The position numbers were made by a program, and so were the translations under genes. DNA of 64,000 nt from JAUIAS01 sp030425395. GTDB lineage: Bacteria > Pseudomonadota > Alphaproteobacteria > Rhodobacterales > Rhodobacteraceae. The notes beneath the pieces were generated by a model, which worked only from the letters and a program-made list of their open reading frames with translations, was not told the origin of the DNA and ran no database searches. The DNA is taken from assembly GCA_043553855.1 (NCBI GenBank), contig CP121336.1, positions 3,162,001 through 3,226,000 on the forward strand, in the 5' to 3' direction. Shown piece by piece: positions 17,336 through 25,678 of this stretch (position 1 is the stretch's first letter; the number at the start of each line of letters is the position of its first letter).

Positions 17336-18559
17336 ATGGTATTCGATTTCCTGCGTCGGGACAAAGCGACCGCTGGCACGGACGCGGCCCTGGCCCCCGA
17401 GCAGAAGGCAAGCGCGGCGGGGCCGGTGATGAGCTGGCAGACCGCTGGCCGCGTCGCCTGGAGCCCGCGCGACACCGCGTCCCTGACGCGCACGGGGTTC
17501 GTTTCGAACCCGGTCGGGTTTCGCTGTGTCAAGCTGATTGCCGAGGCGGCGGCGTCCTTGCCTTTGGTGTTGCAGGATGCTGAACGGCGTTTTGACGTGC
17601 ATCCGGTTCTGGACCTTGTGCAGCGACCCAATCCGGCGCAGTCGCGGGTGGATATGGCAGAGGCGTTGTTCGGGCAACTGTTGCTGTCGGGCAATGCCTA
17701 TATCGAAGCGGCAGGTGCGCCGGAAGGACTGCCGAGCGAGCTTCATGTGCTGCGTTCGGACCGGATGAGCGTCGTGCCGGGGGCGGATGGCTGGCCGGTG
17801 GCCTATGAATACCGGGTGGGCGGCAAGGCGCATCGCTTTGCCGTGGGGGATGTATCGCCGATCTGCCATATCCGCAGTTTCCATCCGCAGGACGATCACT
17901 ATGGGTTTGCGCCGGTTCAGGCGGCGGCGATGGCGATTGACGTGCACAACAGTGCAAGCCGTTGGTCCAAGGCGCTGCTGGACAATGCCGCGCGGCCTTC
18001 CGGGGCGATTGTCTATCGCGGTTTGGACGGGCAAAGCAGCATGACACCTGAGCAGTTTGAACGGCTGGCCGCCGAGTTGGCGGATCATCATCAGGGCGCG
18101 CGCAATGCGGGGCGGCCGATGCTGCTGGATGGCGGTCTGGATTGGAAACCCATGGGGTTCAGCCCGTCGGATATGGAATTTCACAAGACCAAGGATGCCG
18201 CCGCGCGCGAGATTGCCCTGGCCTTCGGAGTGCCGCCGATGCTGTTGGGGATACCCGGGGATGCGACCTATGCGAATTACCAGGAGGCGAACCGTGCCTT
18301 CTTCCGATTGACGGTTCTGCCGTTGGCCACGCGGGTGGCCGATGCGCTGGGAGCGTGGTTGTCCGAGTTTTCCGGCGGCGGGCGGCTTGCCCTGAAGCCG
18401 GATCTGGATCAGGTGCCGGCGCTGGCTGCGGAACGCGATGCGCAATGGGCGCGGGTGGCGCGTGCCGATTTTCTCGAACCGGGCGAAAAGCGGATGATGC
18501 TGGGCCTGCCGCCGAGGGCTGTGGACGCGGCGCAGGGAGAGGCCAGCGGCGATGGCTGA
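17336..18559 (+). CDS. GTA portal protein (gp3), HK97 family
   Basis: This 407-residue portal forms the dodecameric ring at the capsid vertex through which DNA enters. HK97 portal traits are visible: NPVGFRCVKLIAEAAASLPL near the N-terminus, LLLSGNAYIE, and the helical GVPPMLLGIPGDATYANYQEA stem region. The ATG at 17336 follows AAGGAGCACAGCAG, a strong ribosome-binding site, and was preferred over longer frames back to 17051. A 152-nt gap separates it from the terminase gene. Its stop overlaps the gp3.5 start. Confidence 0.93.
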   Translation: MVFDFLRRDKATAGTDAALAPEQKASAAGPVMSWQTAGRVAWSPRDTASLTRTGFVSNPVGFRCVKLIAEAAASLPLVLQDAERRFDVHPVLDLVQRPNPAQSRVDMAEALFGQLLLSGNAYIEAAGAPEGLPSELHVLRSDRMSVVPGADGWPVAYEYRVGGKAHRFAVGDVSPICHIRSFHPQDDHYGFAPVQAAAMAIDVHNSASRWSKALLDNAARPSGAIVYRGLDGQSSMTPEQFERLAAELADHHQGARNAGRPMLLDGGLDWKPMGFSPSDMEFHKTKDAAAREIALAFGVPPMLLGIPGDATYANYQEANRAFFRLTVLPLATRVADALGAWLSEFSGGGRLALKPDLDQVPALAAERDAQWARVARADFLEPGEKRMMLGLPPRAVDAAQGEASGDG

Positions 18560-18773
18560 ACCGATTGCGCCGTTCGAATGCGCGCCGGGGCTGAGATTGC
18601 AGGCGCATGAGCGGTTGAGCGAGGTGCAGTTCAAGGGCCTGCATCGGCGGCTGGATCGCATCGAAGAAGCCATGGAGCGGCTGGAGAAGCGGCTCTGGCT
18701 GACGGTTTACGGAGTGGTTGCCGTGGTTCTGGCGCAGGCGTTCCAGTCTGTTGCGGGTGTTGTGCCGGGATGA
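18552..18773 (+). CDS. GTA gp3.5, small protein with one C-terminal membrane segment
   Basis: This 73-residue protein has a helical middle with a heptad pattern (LHRRLDRIEEAMERLEKRL) and a hydrophobic tail (YGVVAVVLAQAF). It overlaps the portal gene by 8 nt and precedes the protease, which is the position of the small gene 3.5 in known GTA clusters. Its role is not established. Confidence 0.75.
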   Translation: MAEPIAPFECAPGLRLQAHERLSEVQFKGLHRRLDRIEEAMERLEKRLWLTVYGVVAVVLAQAFQSVAGVVPG

Positions 18774-18803
18774 GCCCGAGCGAAAAAACGGGGGTGTGTG
18801 AGC

Positions 18804-19382
18804 ATGGGGATTGAGATGAATCTGAGCGGGTTGGAGACCAAATTTGCGCGCATCGAAGCGGGTGTGTCCTTGCGTGATGGAACGGTGATCGAAGGGTATG
18901 CCAGCCGCTTTGGGGTAACCGATCAGGGCGGCGACGTGGTGGCACCCGGTGCTTATGCGCAATCGCTGAAATCTGTGGCGGCGCAGGGGCGCAAGATCAA
19001 GATGTTGTGGCAGCACGATCCATCCGAGGTGATCGGTGTGTGGGATGTTCTGCGCGAGGATGAAACCGGGCTGTGGGTCAAGGGCCGACTGCTGGACGCG
19101 ACCCGGCGCGGTCGCGAGGCGGCGGCCTTGATCGCGGCGGGCGCGATTGACGGGCTGTCGATCGGTTATCGGACCATCGAGGCGCAGAAGGCGACCGGCG
19201 GCACGCGGGTGTTGCGACGCCTTGAGCTTTGGGAGGTATCGCTTGTCACCTTCCCGATGCTGCCCGAAGCGCGGATCGGGTCCAAAGGTGAGGCCAGGGA
19301 CGAGCGGGACCGCGAAACCGGGGTCTTGCGGGAAATGGCGGCGGTCTTTGAGGCGGCGCGTCAGGAGCTGGCGCGCAGCTAA
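18804..19382 (+). CDS. GTA prohead protease (gp4), HK97 family
   Basis: About 192 residues. This U35-type serine protease removes the capsid scaffold domain. Catalytic His71 sits in LWQHDPSEVIG, and Ser119 sits in AIDGLSIGYR, the usual HK97 spacing. A GTG at 18798 would add two residues and is a possible start. It lies between gp3.5 and the capsid gene, 33 nt before the latter. Confidence 0.92.
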   Translation: MGIEMNLSGLETKFARIEAGVSLRDGTVIEGYASRFGVTDQGGDVVAPGAYAQSLKSVAAQGRKIKMLWQHDPSEVIGVWDVLREDETGLWVKGRLLDATRRGREAAALIAAGAIDGLSIGYRTIEAQKATGGTRVLRRLELWEVSLVTFPMLPEARIGSKGEARDERDRETGVLREMAAVFEAARQELARS

Positions 19383-19415
19383 AGCGCCACTGAACAATCA
19401 GCGAAAGGGAATCGG

Positions 19416-20597
19416 ATGGAGAAAACCGGGGTCAGGACCCGGACCGGAGAAGGTGTGTCTCCGGCTCAGGGGGTCAAGGCGGCTGTGGCCGGGTTCGTAA
19501 GTGAATTCAAAGGCTTTCAGGCAGACATGAAATCGAAAATCGAAAAAACGGAAGAGCGACTGAACATGCTGGATCGGAAATCACATATTGCGGCGCGGCC
19601 GCATCTGTCGGGTGCTGTCGAAGCTGGTGCGCCGCATCGCAAGGCGATGGGCAGCTATTTGCGGCTGGGCTGCGACGAGGGGCTGCGCGGCCTTGAGATC
19701 GAGAGCAAGGCGATGTCGAGCGCGGTGAATGGCGACGGCGGGTATCTTGTCGATCCGCAGACGGCGGAACAGGTCAAATCGGTTCTGCGGTCGTCGGCGT
19801 CGCTGCGGGCGGTGGCAAATGTTGTCAATGTGGAGGCCACGTCCTTTGACGTTCTGGTCGATCACACAGACGTTGGCGCGGGCTGGGCCACGGAAACCGG
19901 TGCCACTGCGGAAACCGACACGCCGCAATTTGACCGGATCACCATCCCGTTGCACGAGCTGAGCGCGCTTCCCAAGGCGTCGCAGCGTTTGTTGGATGAC
20001 AGCGCGTTCGACATCGAGGGCTGGCTGGCGGGGCGCATCGCCGACAAGTTCATCCGCGCCGAGGCGGCATCCTTTGTCAACGGTGATGGCGTGGACAAGC
20101 CGCGCGGGTTCCTTGATCACACGGCGGTGGACAATGACGTCTGGGCCTGGGGCAATATCGGCTATGTGCCCTCGGGGATTGATGGGCAGCTGGGCAATGG
20201 CGATGCGATCATCGACCTGGTCTACAGCCTTGGGGCGCAATATCGCGGCAAGGCGTCTTTCGTGATGAATTCCAAGACTGCCGGTCTGGTGCGCAAGCTC
20301 AAGGATGCTGATGGCCGGTTCCTGTGGTCGGATGGTCTGGCGGCGGGAGAACCGGCGCGCCTGATGGGGTATCCGGTGCTGGTGGCCGAGGACATGCCCG
20401 ATGCGGGGTCGGGGACTTTCCCGATTGCCTTTGGCGATTTCGGGGCGGGCTACACCATCGCCGAGCGTCCCGATCTGCGCGTGCTGCGCGATCCGTTCAG
20501 CGCCAAGCCGCATGTGCTGTTCTATGCGACCAAGCGCGTGGGCGGCGATGTCAGCGATTTTGCAGCGATCAAGCTGCTGAAACTCGCCATCTCCTGA
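19416..20597 (+). CDS. GTA major capsid protein (gp5), HK97 fold
   Basis: This 393-residue HK97-type capsid protein begins with a charged helical scaffold region of about 100 residues (FKGFQADMKSKIEKTEERL) that the protease should remove. The capsid core follows: GGYLVDPQTAEQV, then LHELSALPKASQRLLDDSAFD, RGFLDH and FGDFGAGYTIAERPDLRVLRD. It forms the small head that carries about 4 kb of host DNA in GTAs. A GAAAGGGAATCGG ribosome-binding site precedes the ATG. Confidence 0.95.
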   Translation: MEKTGVRTRTGEGVSPAQGVKAAVAGFVSEFKGFQADMKSKIEKTEERLNMLDRKSHIAARPHLSGAVEAGAPHRKAMGSYLRLGCDEGLRGLEIESKAMSSAVNGDGGYLVDPQTAEQVKSVLRSSASLRAVANVVNVEATSFDVLVDHTDVGAGWATETGATAETDTPQFDRITIPLHELSALPKASQRLLDDSAFDIEGWLAGRIADKFIRAEAASFVNGDGVDKPRGFLDHTAVDNDVWAWGNIGYVPSGIDGQLGNGDAIIDLVYSLGAQYRGKASFVMNSKTAGLVRKLKDADGRFLWSDGLAAGEPARLMGYPVLVAEDMPDAGSGTFPIAFGDFGAGYTIAERPDLRVLRDPFSAKPHVLFYATKRVGGDVSDFAAIKLLKLAIS

Positions 20598-20768
20598 TGG
20601 CGATAGGGGCCGGGTCCGCGGGTGCGGATCCGGTGCCCGGTCGGGCGCGTGCCGGAGCAGCCCCGCGTTGTCCAGCTGCTCCCCTCCGTCCGAGCAACGT
20701 GGGGTGGCACGCGCCCAATCCGGCAGCTGCCCCGCGCGGGGGGCTTGCGTAACTGCGGAGTGACAAGA

Positions 20769-21359
20769 ATGAATTTGATCGAAGAGACAGCGATCCCGTC
20801 AGGGGCGATCCCGCTGGAGCCGTTCCGGGCGCATCTGAGGATGGGCACCGGGTTTGGCGAGGACAGTTTGCAGGACGTGGTTCTGGAAAGTTACCTGCGG
20901 GCGGCCATCGCGACGATTGAGTCGCGCACTGGCAAGATATTGGTTTCACGTGATTTCGCGTTGGAAATTTTACGGTGGCGCGATCCTGTGGCGCAGGTGT
21001 TGCCGGTGGCCCCCGTGCGCGAGATTACCGGCTTGTTTGCGGTCGATGGCACGGGTGCCGAAACCGCCGTGGCCGATGGGTGGTGGTTGGCGCGGGATGC
21101 GCAGCGGCCCGCGTTGCGTGCCACGGGGGCGTGCCTTCCGGCAGTGCCTGTGCGCGGATCGGTCAAGATTCGGCTGGTGGCCGGCATGGCTGATACGCTG
21201 GGCGATCTGCCCGCGGACCTGGTGCAGGCGGTGTTCCTGCTGGCGGCCCATTACTACGAATATCGCGATGACACCGCATTGTCGGCCGGGTGTATGCCGT
21301 TTGGCGTTACCAGCCTAATGGCGCGCTATGTCACGCCGCGCCTTTCGGGAGGGGTGTGA
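20769..21359 (+). CDS. GTA head-tail adaptor (gp6)
   Basis: This 196-residue protein of the HK97 gp6-like family was recognised by the N-terminal LEPFRAHLRM, the helix LESYLRAAIATIESRTGK, a beta segment, and the final helix DLVQAVFLLAAHYYEYRD. It joins the portal ring to the stopper. The frame is open back to 20622, but the ATG at 20769 gives the family start. The 171 nt between capsid and this gene show GC-rich sequence and no gene. Confidence 0.9.
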   Translation: MNLIEETAIPSGAIPLEPFRAHLRMGTGFGEDSLQDVVLESYLRAAIATIESRTGKILVSRDFALEILRWRDPVAQVLPVAPVREITGLFAVDGTGAETAVADGWWLARDAQRPALRATGACLPAVPVRGSVKIRLVAGMADTLGDLPADLVQAVFLLAAHYYEYRDDTALSAGCMPFGVTSLMARYVTPRLSGGV

Positions 21360-21360
21360 C

Positions 21361-21675
21361 ATGGCCGGGGTGAACATGAATCGCCGCGTCACGCTGGAAA
21401 CCGTGGTGCGCAGCCCGGATGGGGCGGGCGGATTTTCCGAAAGCTGGCAGAGCCTTGGCGCGCTTTGGGCCGGGGTTGAGGCGGTTGGATCGGTCACGCC
21501 GCGCGCGCGCATCACCCTGCGGGCGTTGCCAGCCACCAGCCTCGCGCGGCCGGAACCGGGGCAGCGCCTGCGAGAGGGATCGCGGCTCTATTACCTTCGG
21601 CACGTGGTCGAGAATGCGCGCAACAGCCGGTTGCTGATCTGTCTGGCCGATATCGTCGGGGGGGACGCGCCATGA
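21361..21675 (+). CDS. GTA head-closure stopper (gp7)
   Basis: This 104-residue head-tail joining protein of the SPP1 gp16/HK97 gp7 kind starts near NMNRRVTLETVVRSPDG and continues with GGFSESWQSLGALWAGVEAV. That is the usual beta-barrel opening of this family. It begins one base after the gp6 stop and overlaps the next gene by 4 nt. Confidence 0.88.
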   Translation: MAGVNMNRRVTLETVVRSPDGAGGFSESWQSLGALWAGVEAVGSVTPRARITLRALPATSLARPEPGQRLREGSRLYYLRHVVENARNSRLLICLADIVGGDAP

Positions 21676-22082
21676 GTTATGCGATGGCGGCGGCTTTGCA
21701 GACGACGGTTTATGCGGCGCTCACCGGGTGGAGTGCGCTGGATGGGGTGGCGGTGTTCGATGCGCTGCCCGAGGGGGCAACACCCGAGACGTATGTGCTG
21801 ATCGGGGCCGAGGATGTGCGCGACGCATCGGACAAGACCGGCGCGGGGGCCGAGCATCGGATCACGGTATCGGTGATCTCTGCCGCGGCGGGGTTTTCTG
21901 CGGCCAAGGCGATCGCCGGTGCTGTCTGCGACGCGCTGGCGGCAACCGGTGGTGCGATGGCGCGCGGGCGGATCGTGGGGGTTGGTTTCCTGCGGGCGCG
22001 GGCACGGCGCACAGCGGACGGGCGGCGGATCGACCTGAGCTTTCGCGCGCGGCTCGAAGATGACGACAACAGCGAAATATGA
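21672..22082 (+). CDS. GTA tail terminator (gp8, DUF3168 family)
   Basis: This 136-residue DUF3168-like protein opens SYAMAAALQTTVYAALTGW, followed by VAVFDALPEGATPETYVLIGAEDV. The family caps the tail tube at the head interface. It is translationally coupled to gp7 by a 4-nt overlap, and the tail tube gene follows 24 nt downstream. Confidence 0.88.
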   Translation: MSYAMAAALQTTVYAALTGWSALDGVAVFDALPEGATPETYVLIGAEDVRDASDKTGAGAEHRITVSVISAAAGFSAAKAIAGAVCDALAATGGAMARGRIVGVGFLRARARRTADGRRIDLSFRARLEDDDNSEI

Positions 22083-22106
22083 ATTCCGAAAAAAGTGGAG
22101 GCGAAC

Positions 22107-22523
22107 ATGGGTGCCCAGAACGGCAAGGATCTCTTGATCAAGGTTGATATGACAGGCGACGGTCAGTTTCAGACAATCGCGGGGCTGCGCGCCACGCGGA
22201 TCAGCTTCAATTCCGAAAGCGTGGATGTCACCAGCCTTGAGAGTGCTGGCGGCTGGCGCGAATTGCTGGCCGGGGCCGGTGTGAAGTCGGCGGCGATTTC
22301 GGGGGCCGGTGTGTTCAAGGATGCCAATACCGACGAACGCGCGCGCCAGTTGTTCTTTGACGGCGAAACACCCGATTTCCAGATCATCATCCCAGCGTTT
22401 GGCACGGTTGAAGGGCCGTTTCAGGTCAGCGCGATTGAATATGCGGGCAACCATGACGGCGAGGCGACGTATGAGCTGGCCTTGGCAAGCGCCGGGGCGC
22501 TGACCTTCCAGGCGGCGCTCTGA
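22107..22523 (+). CDS. GTA major tail (tube) protein (gp9)
   Basis: This 138-residue phage tail tube protein has the family opening GAQNGKDLLIKVDMTGDGQF and the SFNSESVDVTSLESAGGWREL segment. Hexamers of it form the tube. The ATG at 22107 follows AAAGTGGAGGCGAAC, a strong ribosome-binding site, so the in-frame ATG at 22095 was not used. Confidence 0.92.
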   Translation: MGAQNGKDLLIKVDMTGDGQFQTIAGLRATRISFNSESVDVTSLESAGGWRELLAGAGVKSAAISGAGVFKDANTDERARQLFFDGETPDFQIIIPAFGTVEGPFQVSAIEYAGNHDGEATYELALASAGALTFQAAL

Positions 22524-22524
22524 G

Positions 22525-22863
22525 ATGGAAAACCCGTGGCGCGGTGAGGTCGCGATTACCATCGACGGAGAAGCGCGGGCCATGCGCCTGACGCTGGGTG
22601 CCTTGGCGGAGTTGGAAGCTGCGCTGGGCGCGGGATCGCTTGTCGACCTGGTCGAGCGGTTCGAAGCTGGCGGATTTTCCACCCGAGATGTCGTGGCGCT
22701 GATCGCGGCGGGACTGCGCGGGGGGGGCATGCAGATCGACGCAAGCGGGGTGATGGCCGCCGAGATCGCGGGCGGCCCGTTGCGTGCGGCGCAGGCGGCG
22801 GCGGAACTGCTGGCGCGGGCCTTCGTGCTGCCGCAGGGGGCGGGCGATGGCGCAACGGTTTGA
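22525..22863 (+). CDS. GTA gp10, tail assembly chaperone-like protein
   Basis: This 112-residue protein (RGEVAITIDGEARAMRLTLG opening) matches the GTA gp10 family, thought to act as a tail assembly chaperone before the tape measure gene. Its end overlaps the start of the next small gene by 17 nt in another frame. Phages use overlap or frameshifting at this place to make two chaperone forms. Confidence 0.88.
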   Translation: MENPWRGEVAITIDGEARAMRLTLGALAELEAALGAGSLVDLVERFEAGGFSTRDVVALIAAGLRGGGMQIDASGVMAAEIAGGPLRAAQAAAELLARAFVLPQGAGDGATV

Positions 22864-23062
22864 CTGGCCCGCGTTGATGCGTGCGGGCATCGCGGGGCGT
22901 GGCCTTTTGCCAGATCAATTCTGGGCGCTGACACCTGCGGAACTGGCGCTGTTGCTGGGGATTGGGGGGGCCGCACCTGCAATGACGCGCGGGGCGCTGG
23001 ATGCGCTGATGACGCGATACCCCGATGGGCAAAGCACGGAGGATCGAAATGGAAGATCATGA
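22847..23062 (+). CDS. GTA gp10.1, small tail assembly chaperone partner
   Basis: This 71-residue protein starts MAQRFDWPALMRAGIAGRGL and contains the conserved FWALTPAELALLLG core of the small GTA protein found between gp10 and gp11. It overlaps gp10 by 17 nt and the tape measure start by 14 nt. Confidence 0.85.
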   Translation: MAQRFDWPALMRAGIAGRGLLPDQFWALTPAELALLLGIGGAAPAMTRGALDALMTRYPDGQSTEDRNGRS

Positions 23063-23717
23063 GGGCATCGAGGCGCTGGGCGAGGCCGCGCAGGGGCTTG
23101 GCGACACCATGGCCGGTGCGGCCGGGGTTGCGGCTGGGTTTGACGCCGAATTGCGGCGCATCCGCGAGGGGTTTGCGGCGACCGGTCGCGATGCGGCGGC
23201 GCTGGAACGTGGGTTGTCACGGGGATTGAGGCGCGCCTTTGATGGGGTCGTGTTTGACGGCATGAAGCTGTCCGACGCGCTGGAAACCGTCGCGCGCAGC
23301 ATGGTGAACACGGTCTATTCCGCGGCGATGCGCCCGGTGACCGATCATCTTGGTGGTGCACTGGCGCGGGGTATCGGGGGATTGGTGCAGACGGTCTTGC
23401 CCTTTGCCGATGATGCGCCGTTTTCGCAGGGCCGGGTCATGCCGTTTGCCAGTGGCGGCGTGGTCAGCGGGCCGGTGCGGTTCCCGATGCGCGGTGGCAG
23501 CGGGTTGATGGGTGAAGCCGGGCCAGAGGCGATCATGCCGCTGGCGCGAGGGCCCGACGGCAAGCTGGGCGTGCGTGCCGGTGCGGGGGCGGGCGGTGGC
23601 CCGGTGTCCGTGGTGATGAATATCAGCACGTCCGATGCAGAGGGCTTCAAACGGTCGCGCAGCCAGATCGCGGCAGAGATGGCGCGCGCGCTGGGCCGTG
23701 GGCGGCGCAACCGGTAG
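23049..23717 (+). CDS. GTA tail tape measure protein (gp11)
   Basis: This 222-residue protein is very short for a tape measure, which matches the short GTA tail. The N-terminal half is helical. A Gly-rich segment FASGGVVSGPVRFPMRGG leads into GEAGPEAIMPLARGPDG, the usual end of lambda-type tape measure proteins. The ATG at 23049 follows GGAGGATCGAA. An in-frame upstream ATG at 23025 is possible but less likely. Confidence 0.88.
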   Translation: MEDHEGIEALGEAAQGLGDTMAGAAGVAAGFDAELRRIREGFAATGRDAAALERGLSRGLRRAFDGVVFDGMKLSDALETVARSMVNTVYSAAMRPVTDHLGGALARGIGGLVQTVLPFADDAPFSQGRVMPFASGGVVSGPVRFPMRGGSGLMGEAGPEAIMPLARGPDGKLGVRAGAGAGGGPVSVVMNISTSDAEGFKRSRSQIAAEMARALGRGRRNR

Positions 23718-23727
23718 GGAGAAAGCG

Positions 23728-24360
23728 ATGGGATTTCACGAGGTGCGGTTTCCCGCAAACCTGAGTTTCGGATCGGTCGGCGGGCCCGAGCGGCGGACGG
23801 ATGTTGTCACGCTGGCCAGCGGGTTCGAGGAACGCAACACCCCTTGGGCCCATTCGCGCCGCCGCTATGACGCGGGGGTGGCGATGCGGTCTCTGGACGA
23901 TATCGAGATCCTGATCGCCTTTTTCGAGGCGCGGTTGGGTCAGTTGTTCGGCTTTCGCTGGAAAGACTGGTCGGATTACCGGTCGGCCCCGTCAGGGCGC
24001 GATGTGGCGCATGGCGATCAGGTGATTGCAACAGGCGACGGGGTTCAGACCGCGTTCCAGTTGAGCAAGACATACCGGTCGGGGCCGCATGAGTATGTCC
24101 GCCCGGTCACCAAGCCGGTGCTGGGCACGGTGCGCGTCGGGGTGGAGCAGGACGAAATGCGCGAGGGTGTGGATTACGTGGTGGATGAAACCACCGGAGT
24201 GATCCTGTTCGACCGTGCGCCGGATCTGGATATGTCGGTCACGGCCGGGTTTGAATTTGATGTGCCGGTGCGCTTTGACACCGACCGCATCCAGACAAGC
24301 ATGGCCAGTTTCCAGGCCGGAGAGGTGCCGCATGTGCCTGTGGTCGAGGTGCGCCTATGA
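23728..24360 (+). CDS. GTA distal tail protein (gp12, DUF2460)
   Basis: This 210-residue protein was recognised by its opening FHEVRFPANLSFGSVGGPER and the WKDWSDYRS segment of the DUF2460 family. In R. capsulatus it is the distal tail protein linking tube and hub. AGGGAGAAAGCG precedes the ATG at 23728, which decides this start against longer frames. It overlaps the hub gene by 4 nt. Confidence 0.9.
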   Translation: MGFHEVRFPANLSFGSVGGPERRTDVVTLASGFEERNTPWAHSRRRYDAGVAMRSLDDIEILIAFFEARLGQLFGFRWKDWSDYRSAPSGRDVAHGDQVIATGDGVQTAFQLSKTYRSGPHEYVRPVTKPVLGTVRVGVEQDEMREGVDYVVDETTGVILFDRAPDLDMSVTAGFEFDVPVRFDTDRIQTSMASFQAGEVPHVPVVEVRL

Positions 24361-25241
24361 CCGGGGCGCAAGCGTTCGCAGATCACGTCGCAGGTGGGTT
24401 GACGACATTGTGCCGGTGCTGGGCGGTGACGCGCGGGGATGGCGTGACATTGGGGTTCACCGACCACGATGGCGCGCTGGCCTTCGAGGGGATCGCCTTT
24501 CGCCCCGGTGGCGGCCTGTCGGCCAGTGCTTTGCAATCGGGTGTCGGTCTGGCGGTGGACAATGGTGAGGCGCTGGGCGTGCTGGGCGATGACCGGGTGA
24601 CCGACCGGGACATCGAGGCGGGTTTGTACGATGGCGCAGAGGTGCGCGGCTGGATCGTGCACTGGGCCGCCCCCGATGTCCGCAGGGTGCTGTTTCGCGG
24701 GTCAATTGGCGAGATCACGCGCAGCGGGCAGGCGTTCCGCGCGGAATTGCGGGGCCTGACCGAGGCGTTGGGCCGTCCCTTGGGGCGCGTCTACCAGAAA
24801 CCATGCAGTGCGGTGCTGGGGGATGCGACGTGCCGGTTCGATCTGGGTTTGCCGGGATATGCGTTTGAAGGCGCCGTTGCCGCGATCGAGGCGGCGCGTG
24901 TGGTGCGCTGGCCCGATGGCGGCGGGTTCGAGGATGGGTGGTTCACCGGCGGGGTTCTGCGGGTGCTGGACGGTGCCGCGGCAGGCGAAACGGCGTTGGT
25001 GGCCAGCGACGAGAGGATCGGCGGCGACCGGGTTGTGGGCTTGCGCGCCGTTTTGCGCGGCACCCTGACACCCGGCGACCGGGTGCGGGTCGAAGCGGGC
25101 TGCGACAAGCGCCTGGAGACCTGCCGATTGAAATTTGCCAATTTGCAGAATTTCCAGGGGTTCCCCGACATACCGGGTGAAGACTGGATGATGGCGGTGC
25201 CGCGCAGCAGCAGGGCCAACGGCGGCGGGAGCCGGAGATGA
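24357..25241 (+). CDS. GTA hub protein (gp13, DUF2163)
   Basis: This 294-residue DUF2163-type protein has the LCRCWAVTRGDGVTLGFTDHD N-terminus, the YQKPCSAVLGDATCRF segment and the C-terminal CDKRLETCRLKFANLQNFQG block. Its four central and C-terminal cysteines could bind an Fe-S cluster, as described for the RcGTA hub. It joins the distal tail ring to the peptidase and megatron. It overlaps gp12 and gp14 by 4 nt each. Confidence 0.9.
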   Translation: MTGAQAFADHVAGGLTTLCRCWAVTRGDGVTLGFTDHDGALAFEGIAFRPGGGLSASALQSGVGLAVDNGEALGVLGDDRVTDRDIEAGLYDGAEVRGWIVHWAAPDVRRVLFRGSIGEITRSGQAFRAELRGLTEALGRPLGRVYQKPCSAVLGDATCRFDLGLPGYAFEGAVAAIEAARVVRWPDGGGFEDGWFTGGVLRVLDGAAAGETALVASDERIGGDRVVGLRAVLRGTLTPGDRVRVEAGCDKRLETCRLKFANLQNFQGFPDIPGEDWMMAVPRSSRANGGGSRR

Positions 25242-25678
25242 GCGGCGCGGTGGTGATGGCGGCGCGTGGCTGGATCGGCACACCCTATCGGCATCAGGCG
25301 TCGCGGCGCGGGGTGGGAGCGGATTGTCTGGGTCTTGTGCGGGGTGTCTGGCGCGAAGTGGCCGGACCTGAGCCGGAAATCCCGCCGCCCTATACGCGCG
25401 ACTGGTCCGAGCCGCAGGGCGACGAACGGCTTTGGCGCGCGGCGCTGCGGCATCTGCGGGCAGTGCCCGACGAGACGACATGGCAGCCCGGTCAAGTGCT
25501 GTTGTTCCGGATGCGCATCGGCGCTGTGGCAAAGCATCTGGGCATTCTCAGCCAAGCGGGAGCGGTGCCTGCCTTTGTCCACGCCTATTCGGGGCGTGGG
25601 GTGATCGAAAGCGCGCTGACGCGGCCTTGGGCGCGGCGGGTGGTGGCGCGGTTTGCCTTTCCCGAAGGGGGTATGTGA
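25238..25678 (+). CDS. GTA cell-wall peptidase (gp14, NlpC/P60 family)
   Basis: This 146-residue NlpC/P60 peptidase has the catalytic Cys30 in GADCLGLVRG and His100 in AKHLGIL. Tail-tip peptidases of this type open peptidoglycan during DNA entry into the recipient. It overlaps the hub gene by 4 nt. Its TGA shares one base with the ATG of the next gene (GTGATG at 25675-25680). Confidence 0.92.
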   Translation: MSGAVVMAARGWIGTPYRHQASRRGVGADCLGLVRGVWREVAGPEPEIPPPYTRDWSEPQGDERLWRAALRHLRAVPDETTWQPGQVLLFRMRIGAVAKHLGILSQAGAVPAFVHAYSGRGVIESALTRPWARRVVARFAFPEGGM

